This document shows, one piece after another, positions 6,884 through 14,181 of a DNA stretch of 16,490 nt. The translations under genes and the position numbers were made by a program. Below the pieces are notes generated by a model. The model saw only the letters and a program-made list of their open reading frames with translations. It was not told the DNA's origin and did not search any database. Source of the DNA: an uncultured Oscillospiraceae bacterium (GTDB lineage: Bacteria > Bacillota_A > Clostridia > Oscillospirales > Oscillospiraceae); assembly GCA_900762245.1 (NCBI GenBank), contig CAAFFR010000073.1:1-16490 (forward strand), read 5' to 3'. The first letter of the stretch is position 1. Each line of letters begins with the position of its first letter.

Positions 6884-8065
6884 ATGAAACTGAAACAATG
6901 GCTCGCTTTTGGCTGTGCCTGTGCCATCTCCCTGTCTCTGGCGGGCTGCGGCAGCAGCGGCAGCCCTGTCTATGTCCAGTCTGTGGAAACCCTGTCCAAT
7001 CTGGGCGGCATCGCTCCCGGTGACCGCTTCGCGGGACTGGTGGTATCCGAGAATGTCACCGAAATCAAAAAAGATGGCGACAAGGCCATCGCAGAGCTGC
7101 TGGTGAAGGAAGGCGATGATGTCAAGGAAGGACAGGAGCTGTTCTCCTATGACACGGAGGAGCTGCAGCTGGCTCTGGACAAGCAGCTTCTGGAGCAGGA
7201 GCAGCTGAAAGCCAGCATCGAAAATTTCAAGGAACAGATCGAGCAGCTGGAAAAAGAGCGCAAGTACGCCGGCACCAAGGCAAAGCTCCAGTACACCATC
7301 CAGATCCAGTCCACCCAGGTGGATCTGAAGGAAGCGGAGCTGAATCTGAAGACCAAGGAAAATGAGGTCAAAAAATCTCAGGACCTGCTGGAAAATGCCA
7401 CCGTGTTATCCCCCATCACCGGCCGGGTCCAGTCCATCAGCGAAAACGGCACGGATAACTACGGCAATCCCCTGCCTTACATCACCATTCAGCAGTCCGG
7501 CGCTTACCGGGTCAAAGGCACGATCGGGGAGCTGCAGCGGGGTGCCATCGTGGAGGGTGACCGCATCACCATTCTCTCCCGTACCGATGACAGCGCCGTA
7601 TGGGGCGGCACCGTGAGCCTGGTGGATTATGAAAATCCCTCTCAGGGCAACGACTATGACCGCTACTACGGCATGTCCGCCGACGAGATGACCGCATCCA
7701 GCAAGTACCCCTTCTACATCGAGCTGGACAGCACCGAAGGCCTGCTGCTGGGTCAGCATGTGTATCTGCAGATGGAGGTGGAAGAGGGCGAGACCCAGTA
7801 TCCCGGCATCAGCAGCAGCTTTATCTGCTATGAGGAAGACGGCTCTGCCTACATCTGGGCAGAAAAGCGGGGCAAGCTGGAAAAGCGGGAAGTCACTCTG
7901 GGCGAATACAACCCCATGAACGACAAGCAGGAGATCACCGAGGGCTTAAGCTTTGAAGACTACATCGCCTTCCCTGACCCGGAGCTGTGCGTGGAGGGTG
8001 CCCCCACCACCCATGACCAGCCTGAAGAGGAAACCCTGGCCGCAGCCGAAGGTGAGGTGGCATAA
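6884..8065 (+). CDS. HlyD/MacA-type adaptor lipoprotein of an ABC exporter
   Basis: The 393-aa protein begins with a lipoprotein signal peptide whose lipobox is LAGC, with Cys22 the lipidated residue, so it should be anchored on the outer face of the membrane. The adaptor architecture is clear. The first lipoyl half is at about 51-90 (KEGDDVKEGQELFSYD). A coiled-coil hairpin rich in Gln, Glu and Lys spans about 91-171. The second lipoyl half follows (VLSPITGRV, 175-182), then beta-barrel and membrane-proximal regions to about 365, and an acidic tail. The ATG at 6884 has AGGAGG 7 nt upstream. It is the first gene of a four-gene operon with an ATPase, a second adaptor and a MacB/FtsX-type permease. 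Family knowledge suggests it couples the permease to extracellular substrate handling. The substrate is unknown; peptides or antimicrobials are possible. Confidence 0.85.
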   Translation: MKLKQWLAFGCACAISLSLAGCGSSGSPVYVQSVETLSNLGGIAPGDRFAGLVVSENVTEIKKDGDKAIAELLVKEGDDVKEGQELFSYDTEELQLALDKQLLEQEQLKASIENFKEQIEQLEKERKYAGTKAKLQYTIQIQSTQVDLKEAELNLKTKENEVKKSQDLLENATVLSPITGRVQSISENGTDNYGNPLPYITIQQSGAYRVKGTIGELQRGAIVEGDRITILSRTDDSAVWGGTVSLVDYENPSQGNDYDRYYGMSADEMTASSKYPFYIELDSTEGLLLGQHVYLQMEVEEGETQYPGISSSFICYEEDGSAYIWAEKRGKLEKREVTLGEYNPMNDKQEITEGLSFEDYIAFPDPELCVEGAPTTHDQPEEETLAAAEGEVA

Positions 8066-8761
8066 ATGGCCCTTCTGAAACTGACAGACATCTGCAAGGA
8101 TTACCAGCAGGGTAAGGAGCCTGTGCGGGTGCTGAAAAATGTGAACCTGACGGTGGAGGAGGGAGATTACCTCGCCATCATGGGTCCCTCCGGTTCCGGC
8201 AAGACCACCCTCATGAACATCATCGGCTGCCTGGATGTGCCCACCTCCGGCAGCTATGAGCTGGACGGACGGGACCTGAAGGATTTGAGCGATGACGATC
8301 TGGCAGATATCCGGAACCGGCAGCTGGGCTTTGTTTTCCAGAGCTTCCACCTGCTGCCCAAAATGACGGCACTGGACAATGTGGCGCTGCCCCTGTTGTA
8401 TGCCGACGTTCCCCTGAAAGAGCGCCGGGAACGGGCCGCGGAAGCCTTAAACGCCGTGGGACTGGGGGAGAGAATGGAATTTCTTCCCAATCAGCTGTCC
8501 GGCGGCCAGTGCCAGCGTGTGGCCATTGCCCGGGCCATGGTCACACGGCCCAAGCTGCTGCTGGCGGACGAGCCCACCGGCGCACTGGATACCAAATCGG
8601 GCAATCAGATCATGGAAATCTTCCACCGCTTAAGCGAGGAGGGCATGACCATTGTGATGATTACCCACGAACCGGCCATCGCCGAATGCGCGGACAAGAC
8701 CTACCGCATTCTGGACGGCGAACTGAAAGCTCCGGAGGGAGGTGCCGTTCATGAAGGTTAA
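8066..8761 (+). CDS. ABC transporter ATP-binding protein, MacB/LolD family
   Basis: The 231-aa ATPase has every expected motif: Walker A GPSGSGKTT (40-48), Q-loop Q92 in FVFQSFHLL, signature LSGGQCQR (144-151), Walker B LLLADEP (164-170), D-loop GALD and switch histidine H201. The SFHLLPKMTALDNV segment and the overall length are typical of LolD/MacB-type ATPases that energise FtsX-fold permeases without transporting substrate through the membrane. The start codon directly follows the TAA of the first adaptor (0-bp gap), with a GGTGAGG-like ribosome site inside that gene. The 3' end overlaps the second adaptor by 11 bp. The gene order makes the permease at 10741 its partner. Confidence 0.95.
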   Translation: MALLKLTDICKDYQQGKEPVRVLKNVNLTVEEGDYLAIMGPSGSGKTTLMNIIGCLDVPTSGSYELDGRDLKDLSDDDLADIRNRQLGFVFQSFHLLPKMTALDNVALPLLYADVPLKERRERAAEALNAVGLGERMEFLPNQLSGGQCQRVAIARAMVTRPKLLLADEPTGALDTKSGNQIMEIFHRLSEEGMTIVMITHEPAIAECADKTYRILDGELKAPEGGAVHEG

Positions 8762-10727
8762 ATTCTCCAAGCCCACTCTGCCCAGGGGCAAAAAGAAGCT
8801 GGTCATCGGCATCACCGCCGGCGTTCTGGCGGTTGCCGCCGTGGCAGGTCTGGTGCTGACAGCCCCCGCCAGCGGCGAGACCGTGGGCGTGTACTCCTTT
8901 GAATACCTGGGCATGACAGAATACTGGGGCGACAATCAGGAAAGCTACGGCCCCGTTTCCTCCGACAAAATTCAGACCGTATTTCTCTCCGACACCCAGA
9001 TCGTTACGGAAATTCTGGTAAAAGAGGGCGACACCGTGAAAAAGGGCGACAAACTCCTGTCCTTCGACACCACCCTGGACGATCTGGCGGTGGAAAAGAA
9101 GCGTCTGGCCGTGGAAAAAGCCAAGCTGGACCTGGAGGATGCGGAAAACGAGCTCATCGATGTGGGCAATCTGGTGCCCTCCGATAAAAACGAGGAGTCC
9201 CCGGAAGAAACCACTGAGCCGGATCTGGGAGAGGAGCTGGTAAGCCCCTACCAGATCTCCAAAGATATCCACTTTGACGGCACCACCAAGGAGACTGCCC
9301 TGATCTGCTGGATGAAGGACACCACCAGCATCGACGATGCCCTGCTCCACCAGGTCTGGCAGAAAGCGGCGGAATATCAGACAATGAATGTGCCGGAGCC
9401 CACCTCCAGCGCCTCCGCGGTGCCGGAAGGCACAGTTCCCACTGCAGCTGCCACAGAAACTGTGACAGAACCTGCCGCAGAAACCACCGCCCCCGTGACG
9501 GAGACCACCGCACCCGCTGAGGTCCCCACGGAAGCCACGGAACCTGCTGCAGAAACCACCGCACCCACGGAGGAGACTTCTGCTCCCACGGAGGAAACCA
9601 CGGAGCCTGCCGAAGAAACTACCGCTCCCACCGTGGAAACTACCGAGCCCACTGAGGAAACCACTGAACCTACGGAAGAAACCACCGCACCCACGGAGGA
9701 GACTACCGAGCCTACCGAGGAGACTACCGAGCCTACGGAAGAAACCACCGAGCCTACCGAAGAACCCACAGAACCGGAAGAGCCTTCCGGCCCTGCGTCC
9801 GATATCTATGTGGTCTTCAAGGTCACCGAGGGCAACAAATCCCTGGGCGCTGTGCAGCTATGGCAGGGTCTGCACGTATTCCGTCACGAGGACGGCAGCT
9901 ATTCCTTTAAATTCTACGATGCCGCCGGCTTCGAGGACCACACCCTGCCCAAGGAAGAAACCAATACACCCAGCTTCGATTTCACCGTTTCCTACACCGC
10001 CAAGGAGATCGCCCAGATGCGTGCTGAGATCCGCAAGAAGATCAAGGAACTGGAATTTAAGCTGAAAATGGCGGAAGCCGAATATAAGATCGTCCAGCGG
10101 GAAGTCAGCGACGGCCATGTCTACGCGGAAGTGGACGGTGAAGTGGTGTCCGCCCTTCCCGAGGAGGAAGCAAGGGCCTCCCGGCAGCCGGTGCTGAAGG
10201 TCTCCGGCGGCGGCGGCTTCTATGTGGAAGGCAGCGTCAGCGAGCTGGAAAAGGATAAGATGCAGCCCGGCATGGAAGTCACCATCAACGACTGGAATAC
10301 CGGCATGACCTATACCGGCCAGGTAGAATCCATCGGTGATTTCCCCTCCAACAGCAATGGCTGGAACGGCATGGGCAACCCCAATTCCTCTTACTATCCC
10401 TTCCAGGTCTTCATTGACGGCAGCGCGGACCTCCAGTCCGGCAGCTATGTCAGCATCATGTACTCCACCACCGAGGGCGGCAACGGCATCTATCTGGGCA
10501 ATGCCTTCCTGCGCACCGAGGGCGGCAAGTCTTATGTCTACGCCCTGGGCAAGGACGGGAAGCTGGAAAAGCGGACTGTGGTCACCGGCAAATCCCTGTG
10601 GGGCAGCTATACGGAGATCCTCAGCGGCATCACCGCCGAGGACAAGCTGGCCTTCCCCTACGGCAAGAATGTAAAGCACGGCGCACCGGCGGAAGAAAAA
10701 GATATTTCCGAACTGTATTCATATTAA
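8751..10727 (+). CDS. Second HlyD-type adaptor, membrane-anchored, with a large Thr/Glu/Pro-rich insert in the hairpin
   Basis: I start the protein at the ATG at 8751 (658 aa) because GGAGGGAGG (8734-8742) is well spaced for it; a GTG at 8742 lies inside that motif. A single transmembrane anchor covers about 17-40. The lipoyl half-motif is at 85-106 (ILVKEGDTVKKGDKLLSFD). The first coiled-coil helix covers about 108-138 and the returning helix about 416-452. The second lipoyl half (VYAEVDGEVVSAL) is at 457-469, followed by beta-barrel and membrane-proximal regions. The hairpin tip is replaced by some 275 residues: a small alpha/beta segment (about 165-213), roughly 110 residues of TTEPTEE-like repeats, and a beta-rich segment (about 350-400). 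Usual adaptors have only a short helical turn there. The role is probably as a second accessory subunit of the same exporter, possibly reaching into or through the cell wall (inference). Confidence 0.85.
   Translation: MKVKFSKPTLPRGKKKLVIGITAGVLAVAAVAGLVLTAPASGETVGVYSFEYLGMTEYWGDNQESYGPVSSDKIQTVFLSDTQIVTEILVKEGDTVKKGDKLLSFDTTLDDLAVEKKRLAVEKAKLDLEDAENELIDVGNLVPSDKNEESPEETTEPDLGEELVSPYQISKDIHFDGTTKETALICWMKDTTSIDDALLHQVWQKAAEYQTMNVPEPTSSASAVPEGTVPTAAATETVTEPAAETTAPVTETTAPAEVPTEATEPAAETTAPTEETSAPTEETTEPAEETTAPTVETTEPTEETTEPTEETTAPTEETTEPTEETTEPTEETTEPTEEPTEPEEPSGPASDIYVVFKVTEGNKSLGAVQLWQGLHVFRHEDGSYSFKFYDAAGFEDHTLPKEETNTPSFDFTVSYTAKEIAQMRAEIRKKIKELEFKLKMAEAEYKIVQREVSDGHVYAEVDGEVVSALPEEEARASRQPVLKVSGGGGFYVEGSVSELEKDKMQPGMEVTINDWNTGMTYTGQVESIGDFPSNSNGWNGMGNPNSSYYPFQVFIDGSADLQSGSYVSIMYSTTEGGNGIYLGNAFLRTEGGKSYVYALGKDGKLEKRTVVTGKSLWGSYTEILSGITAEDKLAFPYGKNVKHGAPAEEKDISELYSY
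9453..9779 (+). repeat. Low-complexity Thr/Glu/Pro codon repeat inside the second adaptor
   Basis: About 109 residues consist of degenerate units such as ETTAPTE, ETTEPTE and EPTEE, encoded by tandem DNA units of about 12-24 bp with many synonymous differences (GAAACCACC, GAGACTACC and similar). Such tracts can change length by slippage or recombination. Composition matches extended, possibly glycosylated, wall-spanning spacers. Confidence 0.85.
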
Positions 10728-10740
10728 AGGAGGCCAAGCT

Positions 10741-11997
10741 ATGCGAGAAAATATCAGACTGGCCTTCCAGGGTATCTGGAGCCACAAGATGCGCTCCGTG
10801 CTGACCATGCTGGGCATCATCATCGGCATCGCCGCCATCATCACCATCGTATCCACCATTCAGGGCACCAACGAACAGATCAAGGAAAACCTCATCGGCT
10901 CCGGCAACAACGTCATCACCGTCCGGCTGAATCAGGACGGACGCTACTACGACATGAGCTGGAATCCCCTGCCCCAGGGGGTCCGCACCGTTACCGATGA
11001 GACCCGGAAGTCACTGGAAGATATCCGGGGCGTGGAAGCGGTATCTCTGTACCACTCCCGGAACTATGCCGACCAGCTGTTCTACAAGAACACCCAGTAC
11101 AACGGCGAGGTCTACGGCATCGACCGGAATTATCTGCGGGTCTATGGCTATCAGGTGAAATCCGGCCGGGGCTTTACCCAGAAGGACTTTGACAATTACC
11201 GGAAGATTGCCCTGGTGGACACCAATGCCGTCACCACCCTCTTCGGGGGGATGAGCCCCGTGGGAGAGAGCATCGAGCTCAACGGCGATGTGTTCACCGT
11301 GGTAGGTGTGGTGGCCCTCAGCGAGGAATTTGCCCCCACCATTAACTCCATGCAGGATTACCAGCTGTATGCCAATACCTCCTCCGGCTGCGTGTATCTG
11401 CCCATTTCCATCTGGCCCACAGCCTACCGGTTTGACGAACCCCAGAACGTGGCCATCAAGGTCCGCAGCACCGACGATATGACCACCGCAGGTCAGGAAG
11501 CCGCCAAGCTGCTGACGGAAAAACAGATCGTAGACCCGGATAACAGCAAATTCGACTACCGCAGTCAGGATATGCTGGAACAGGCCCAGCAGCTGCAGGC
11601 CATGTCGGAATCCACCAACACCCAGCTGATCTGGATCGCCAGCATTTCGTTGCTGGTTGGCGGCATCGGCGTTATGAACATCATGCTGGTGTCCGTCACC
11701 GAGCGCACCGCCGAAATCGGCCTGAAGAAAGCCATCGGCGCCAAGAAGAAGCGGATTCTGCTGCAGTTTTTGACAGAGTCCGCGGTGCTTACCAGCCTGG
11801 GCGGCATCATTGGTGTCATCACCGGTGTGGCCATGGCCCAGCTGATCTCCGGCATGATGCAGATTCCCGTAGCCATCAGCGTCCCCGCCATTGCCATCGC
11901 CGTGGTGTTCTCCACCCTCATCGGCGTGGTCTTCGGCATGCTGCCCGCCATCCAGGCCGCAAATCTGAACCCCATCGAGGCATTGCGCAGAGTATAA
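10741..11997 (+). CDS. ABC transporter permease, MacB/FtsX family
   Basis: The 418-aa permease has the MacB topology. TM1 lies near residues 19-41 after the NIRLAFQGIWSHKMRSVLTM amphipathic start. A large extracellular MacB-type domain covers about 45-300. Three C-terminal TM helices lie at about 300-325, 345-372 and 380-405. The coupling region VSVTERTAEIGLKKAIGAKK and the closing AANLNPIEALRR are hallmark sequences of the family. The start has AGGAGG at 10728-10733, 7 nt upstream, and lies 13 bp after the second adaptor. MacB-type systems use ATP hydrolysis for mechanotransmission rather than a membrane channel. With the upstream ATPase and two adaptors it forms one exporter. The substrate cannot be read from the sequence. 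Confidence 0.95.
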   Translation: MRENIRLAFQGIWSHKMRSVLTMLGIIIGIAAIITIVSTIQGTNEQIKENLIGSGNNVITVRLNQDGRYYDMSWNPLPQGVRTVTDETRKSLEDIRGVEAVSLYHSRNYADQLFYKNTQYNGEVYGIDRNYLRVYGYQVKSGRGFTQKDFDNYRKIALVDTNAVTTLFGGMSPVGESIELNGDVFTVVGVVALSEEFAPTINSMQDYQLYANTSSGCVYLPISIWPTAYRFDEPQNVAIKVRSTDDMTTAGQEAAKLLTEKQIVDPDNSKFDYRSQDMLEQAQQLQAMSESTNTQLIWIASISLLVGGIGVMNIMLVSVTERTAEIGLKKAIGAKKKRILLQFLTESAVLTSLGGIIGVITGVAMAQLISGMMQIPVAISVPAIAIAVVFSTLIGVVFGMLPAIQAANLNPIEALRRV

Positions 11998-12003
11998 CAA
12001 AAA

Positions 12004-12035
12004 ACGAGATGCAGAAAATCTGCATCTCGTTTTTT
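12004..12035. terminator. Bidirectional terminator between the exporter operon and xpt
   Basis: A perfect 12-bp stem, ACGAGATGCAGA/TCTGCATCTCGT (12004-12015 and 12019-12030), with an AAA loop is flanked by A-runs on the left and TTTTT on the right. It can serve the converging permease (+) and xpt (-) genes. Confidence 0.93.
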
Positions 12036-12046
12036 CTATCTTTTCC

Positions 12047-12625
12047 TTATTCGGCAAAGGTGACCTTGCCGGTTTCGGGGTCCATGTCCTGGATAATGGC
12101 CAGGGATTCCAGGCGGTAGCCTAAGTTACGGATGCGGTCGCTGCCTTCCTGGAAGGCCTTCTCAATGACCACGCCGCAGCCGGACACGGTGGCCTCGGCA
12201 TCCTCCACGATAGAAATCAGGCCCTGCATGGCGCAGCCGTTGGCCATGATATCGTCGATGATCAGGATCTGCTCTCCCTCGGACAGGTATTTCTTACCCA
12301 CCACGATGGTGTTGATATTCTTATGGCTAAAGGACAGCACCTCGGCAACATAGAGATCCCCGTCCAGATTCATGGAGCGGGTCTTCTTGGCAACCACCAG
12401 GGGCACCTTCAGCTGCCGGGCCACAGAGGCGGCGATGGCAATGCCGGAGGCCTCAATGGTCAGGACCTTGGTAATGGGGGTACCTGCAAACCGCTTCGTA
12501 AATTCCCGGGCAATGGCATCCAGAAATTCCATATCCATCTGGTGGTTCAGGAAGGCATCCACCTTCAGCACGCCCTTGGGCCGCACCACGCCGTCCTTTA
12601 CGATTCTCTCTTCCACAAAATTCAT
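12047..12625 (-). CDS. xpt: Xanthine phosphoribosyltransferase
   Basis: The protein has 192 aa, close to the roughly 190-194 of known Xpt. The PRPP-binding motif is LIIDDIMANG (121-130), the N-terminal region reads VKDGVVRPKGVLKVDAFLNHQ as in the family, and TIEASGIAIA (57-66) corresponds to the phosphate-binding region. It salvages xanthine plus PRPP into XMP in the cytoplasm. I place the start at 12625 because AGGAGG (12638-12633) lies 7 nt upstream. A longer in-frame extension to 12730 would run through the promoter and past the predicted transcription start. The gene is monocistronic with its own terminator. A xanthine permease often follows xpt elsewhere; none is present here. Confidence 0.93.
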   Translation of the reverse strand: MNFVEERIVKDGVVRPKGVLKVDAFLNHQMDMEFLDAIAREFTKRFAGTPITKVLTIEASGIAIAASVARQLKVPLVVAKKTRSMNLDGDLYVAEVLSFSHKNINTIVVGKKYLSEGEQILIIDDIMANGCAMQGLISIVEDAEATVSGCGVVIEKAFQEGSDRIRNLGYRLESLAIIQDMDPETGKVTFAE

Positions 12626-12652
12626 ATGCGCACCTCCTGTCGGTTTGTGTCC

Positions 12653-12681
12653 AGTATAACACAAGAGGGAAGAATTGTCAG
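12653..12681 (-). promoter_or_regulatory. SigA promoter of xpt
   Basis: On the minus strand, CTGACA (12681-12676), a 17-bp spacer and TATACT (12658-12653) each match consensus at 5/6 positions. Transcription should start near 12646, only about 21 nt before the xpt ATG. The leader is too short for a purine riboswitch. Confidence 0.82.
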
Positions 12682-12705
12682 TATTTTTTAGGAAATAAAA
12701 CACTG

Positions 12706-12891
12706 CGGGCGGACACAAGACCAACGTCATTCAGTTAAGAAAACGGATGTAGGGTTGAGATATATCTCAACCGGGCACCCCCGAAAACTGAGCGTAAAAA
12801 ACAAACGCACAATTGTCGGTACTGCCCGGTGCGGATATATCCGCACCCTACAATTCCATTAACCGAATGACATTGGGCACAAGGCCCGCCC
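12706..12891. repeat. Nested palindromic element downstream of the YdjC-type gene
   Basis: Outer arms (12706-12738 and 12859-12891) are imperfect inverted repeats built around GTCATTCrGTTAA and GGGCGG. Inside sits a second inverted pair of 30-bp arms, 12748-12777 and 12823-12852, both beginning TGTAGGG when read inwards. Each inner arm contains its own perfect 20-bp palindrome: GGTTGAGATATATCTCAACC (12753-12772) and GGTGCGGATATATCCGCACC (12828-12847). The element fills most of the xpt/ydjC intergenic space and has no coding potential. It begins 13 bp after the YdjC-type stop codon on the minus strand and may end that transcript. Confidence 0.8.
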
Positions 12892-12904
12892 TATCGTTAT
12901 TCCA

Positions 12905-13654
12905 TTACAGGTCTGCGTAGGTGATCAGCTCCACGCCGTTTTCTTCGCACCACTTGGGAACCTCGGGATTGATGGCGAAGGCCACTTCCAGTGCCCGCTG
13001 GGTGGTGATGTAGGAGGTGGTCATGACGTATTCATCCACGTAGCCGGGATGCAGGACCATCATGCAGGCCTCGTCCTCAGCCATGGGCTGCAGGGCTGCC
13101 TTCTTGAAGCTCTCGAAGGGATTGTAGTCGGCATTGCCGCTGTCCATGCTGAACTTCATGACATACTTGCCGATCTTAGGACCCCGGCCGGGAACGAACT
13201 CCATCAGCTTCAGGCCGTGCTTCTGACCGACGATGGCCAGAGCCTTGTTGAAGTTGTTGCTGGGAACGGCGTGGGCCTCGATCATGAAGGGCTTCTTGCC
13301 CCACAGCTCCTTCAGGCGCTGGTACTGGGCTTCCACTTCCATGACCACTTCTTCCAGAACCACGAAGTCTTCCTTGGCCTCGCGGTACAGGCTCTTATCC
13401 TTGAAGATGCCGTTCTCGTCCACCAGAGAGGGGATCAGCTTGGGGTCGGTGATGGGACGGCCCTGGCAGATGTTGGCATGGACGGTGAGGATGGCATCGG
13501 TATCCTTCAGCAGGTTGACACCGTGCTCCGCCCACTCCATGTTGGGCATAACGCCGACACAGCGGACGATACCGCTCTTGACCGCACGGGCCAGACCGTA
13601 GTTGAAGGCCTCGCAGTAGCCCAGGTCATCTGCACGAACTAACATTTTTGCCAT
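12905..13654 (-). CDS. YdjC/ChbG-family carbohydrate deacetylase
   Basis: This 249-aa protein carries the family's metal-binding landmarks. RADDLG near the N-terminus (D9/D10) corresponds to the NADDFG motif. H59 is in VHANICQGRP, matching the HxNLTxGxP motif, and H128 is in EAHAVPSNNF. A C-terminal LHPGYVDEY (201-209) is also present. Members such as ChbG remove acetyl groups from chitooligosaccharides in the cytoplasm, while many others have unknown N-acetylated sugar substrates. The ATG at 13654 has AAGGAG about 10 nt upstream, and a near-consensus promoter lies just before it. The gene is monocistronic, with the GPH-type sugar symporter nearby. A link to uptake and deacetylation of an amino-sugar oligomer is possible but not shown, as no chb or nag genes are present. 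Confidence 0.88.
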   Translation of the reverse strand: MAKMLVRADDLGYCEAFNYGLARAVKSGIVRCVGVMPNMEWAEHGVNLLKDTDAILTVHANICQGRPITDPKLIPSLVDENGIFKDKSLYREAKEDFVVLEEVVMEVEAQYQRLKELWGKKPFMIEAHAVPSNNFNKALAIVGQKHGLKLMEFVPGRGPKIGKYVMKFSMDSGNADYNPFESFKKAALQPMAEDEACMMVLHPGYVDEYVMTTSYITTQRALEVAFAINPEVPKWCEENGVELITYADL

Positions 13655-13677
13655 AGTAAAAAACTCCTTTTCTTTTT

Positions 13678-13706
13678 ATTGTAAGGAAAATTCGTGGGAA
13701 TGTCAA
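13678..13706 (-). promoter_or_regulatory. SigA promoter of the YdjC/ChbG-type gene
   Basis: On the minus strand, a perfect TTGACA (13706-13701), a 17-bp spacer and TACAAT (13683-13678) are visible. Start of transcription is predicted near 13671, about 17 nt before the ATG. Confidence 0.87.
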
Positions 13707-13749
13707 TCCTAATGTAAAATCATATGTATTGTGCAGCGGCGAAACAGAA

Positions 13750-13891
13750 TGTAGGGGGCGGCCTCCCGGACGCCCCGAAAGGATTTTGCTCCTCGATGGG
13801 GCAAAATCCTTACCAAATGCAGCATGATTCCCAAAATCCGCCCATTGAGGTCGGATTTTGGGTCGGGGCGTCGGGGACGCCGCCCCCTACA
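13750..13891. repeat. MITE-like palindromic element with TGTAGGGGGCGGC ends
   Basis: Terminal inverted repeats of 29 bp (13750-13778 and 13863-13891) differ at only two positions. Two internal hairpins follow: AAGGATTTTGC/GCAAAATCCTT (13779-13811) and CCCAAAATCCG/CGGATTTTGGG (13830-13862), with a short spacer between. The ends share TGTAGGG with the inner arms of the element at 12748-12852. No flanking target duplication is evident. The right arm contains the stop codon of the truncated TetR-type gene. Confidence 0.85.
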
Positions 13892-14147
13892 GTGTTGTAT
13901 TAACTGCCCAATCCCGCTCATGCGTCATTCTGGGAGAACATGGGCGCATGGAGCAGGCGCAGAAGCAGGCATCCTTATCGGGATAGTAATTATAGAAGGC
14001 CTTCCGGGAGATTCCCACCTGGCGGCACAGGTCCGACACGGAAATGGACTGGTAGGGCACATGCTGCAGGTTCTCAAAGAGGCAGTCCTCGATCTGCCGC
14101 TGCCGCCGGTAGGCTGCCTGGCTGCTGTGGAGTTTTCTCTGTTCCAT
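13887..14147 (-). CDS. Truncated TetR-family regulator (DNA-binding domain only), probable pseudogene
   Basis: Translation from the ATG at 14147 gives 86 aa. GGGAGG at 14158-14153, 5 nt upstream, supports this start over a TTG at 14171. Residues about 10-60 form a TetR-type helix-turn-helix: IEDCLFENLQ, then ISVSDLCRQVGISRKAFYNYYPDKDA, including the conserved K/R-x-FYxYYxxKD signature. TetR proteins usually have 180-200 aa, with a ligand-binding and dimerisation domain after this point. Here the frame stops within 27 residues, and the TAG (13889-13887) lies inside the palindromic element at 13750-13891. Only about 45 bp separates the far side of that element from the next promoter, so the rest of the gene is gone. 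It is divergent from the GPH symporter, its likely former or current target. A functional mini-regulator cannot be excluded. Confidence 0.72.
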   Translation of the reverse strand: MEQRKLHSSQAAYRRQRQIEDCLFENLQHVPYQSISVSDLCRQVGISRKAFYNYYPDKDACFCACSMRPCSPRMTHERDWAVNTTL

Positions 14148-14181
14148 AAGTTCCTCCCGATAAATTGCCAATACATGTCAA

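Noticed and set aside
8742..8750. GTG start for the second adaptor
   Set aside because: It lies within the GGAGGGAGG ribosome site. The ATG at 8751 has normal spacing.
9377..9779. Possible CRISPR or intergenic tandem array
   Set aside because: The units are degenerate, lack uniform spacers and stay in frame as a Thr/Glu/Pro tract of the adaptor. The minus-strand Ser/Val frame opposite is a shadow.
12626..12730. N-terminal extension of xpt
   Set aside because: It would span the promoter and the transcription start. The ATG at 12625 has AGGAGG and gives the usual family length.
13709..13921. Minus-strand open frame through the palindromic element at 13750-13891
   Set aside because: It is composed mostly of repeat sequence, with no ribosome site or motifs.
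14148..14171. TTG start extending the TetR-type protein by eight residues
   Set aside because: The ATG at 14147 has GGGAGG 5 nt upstream, while the TTG has no ribosome site.
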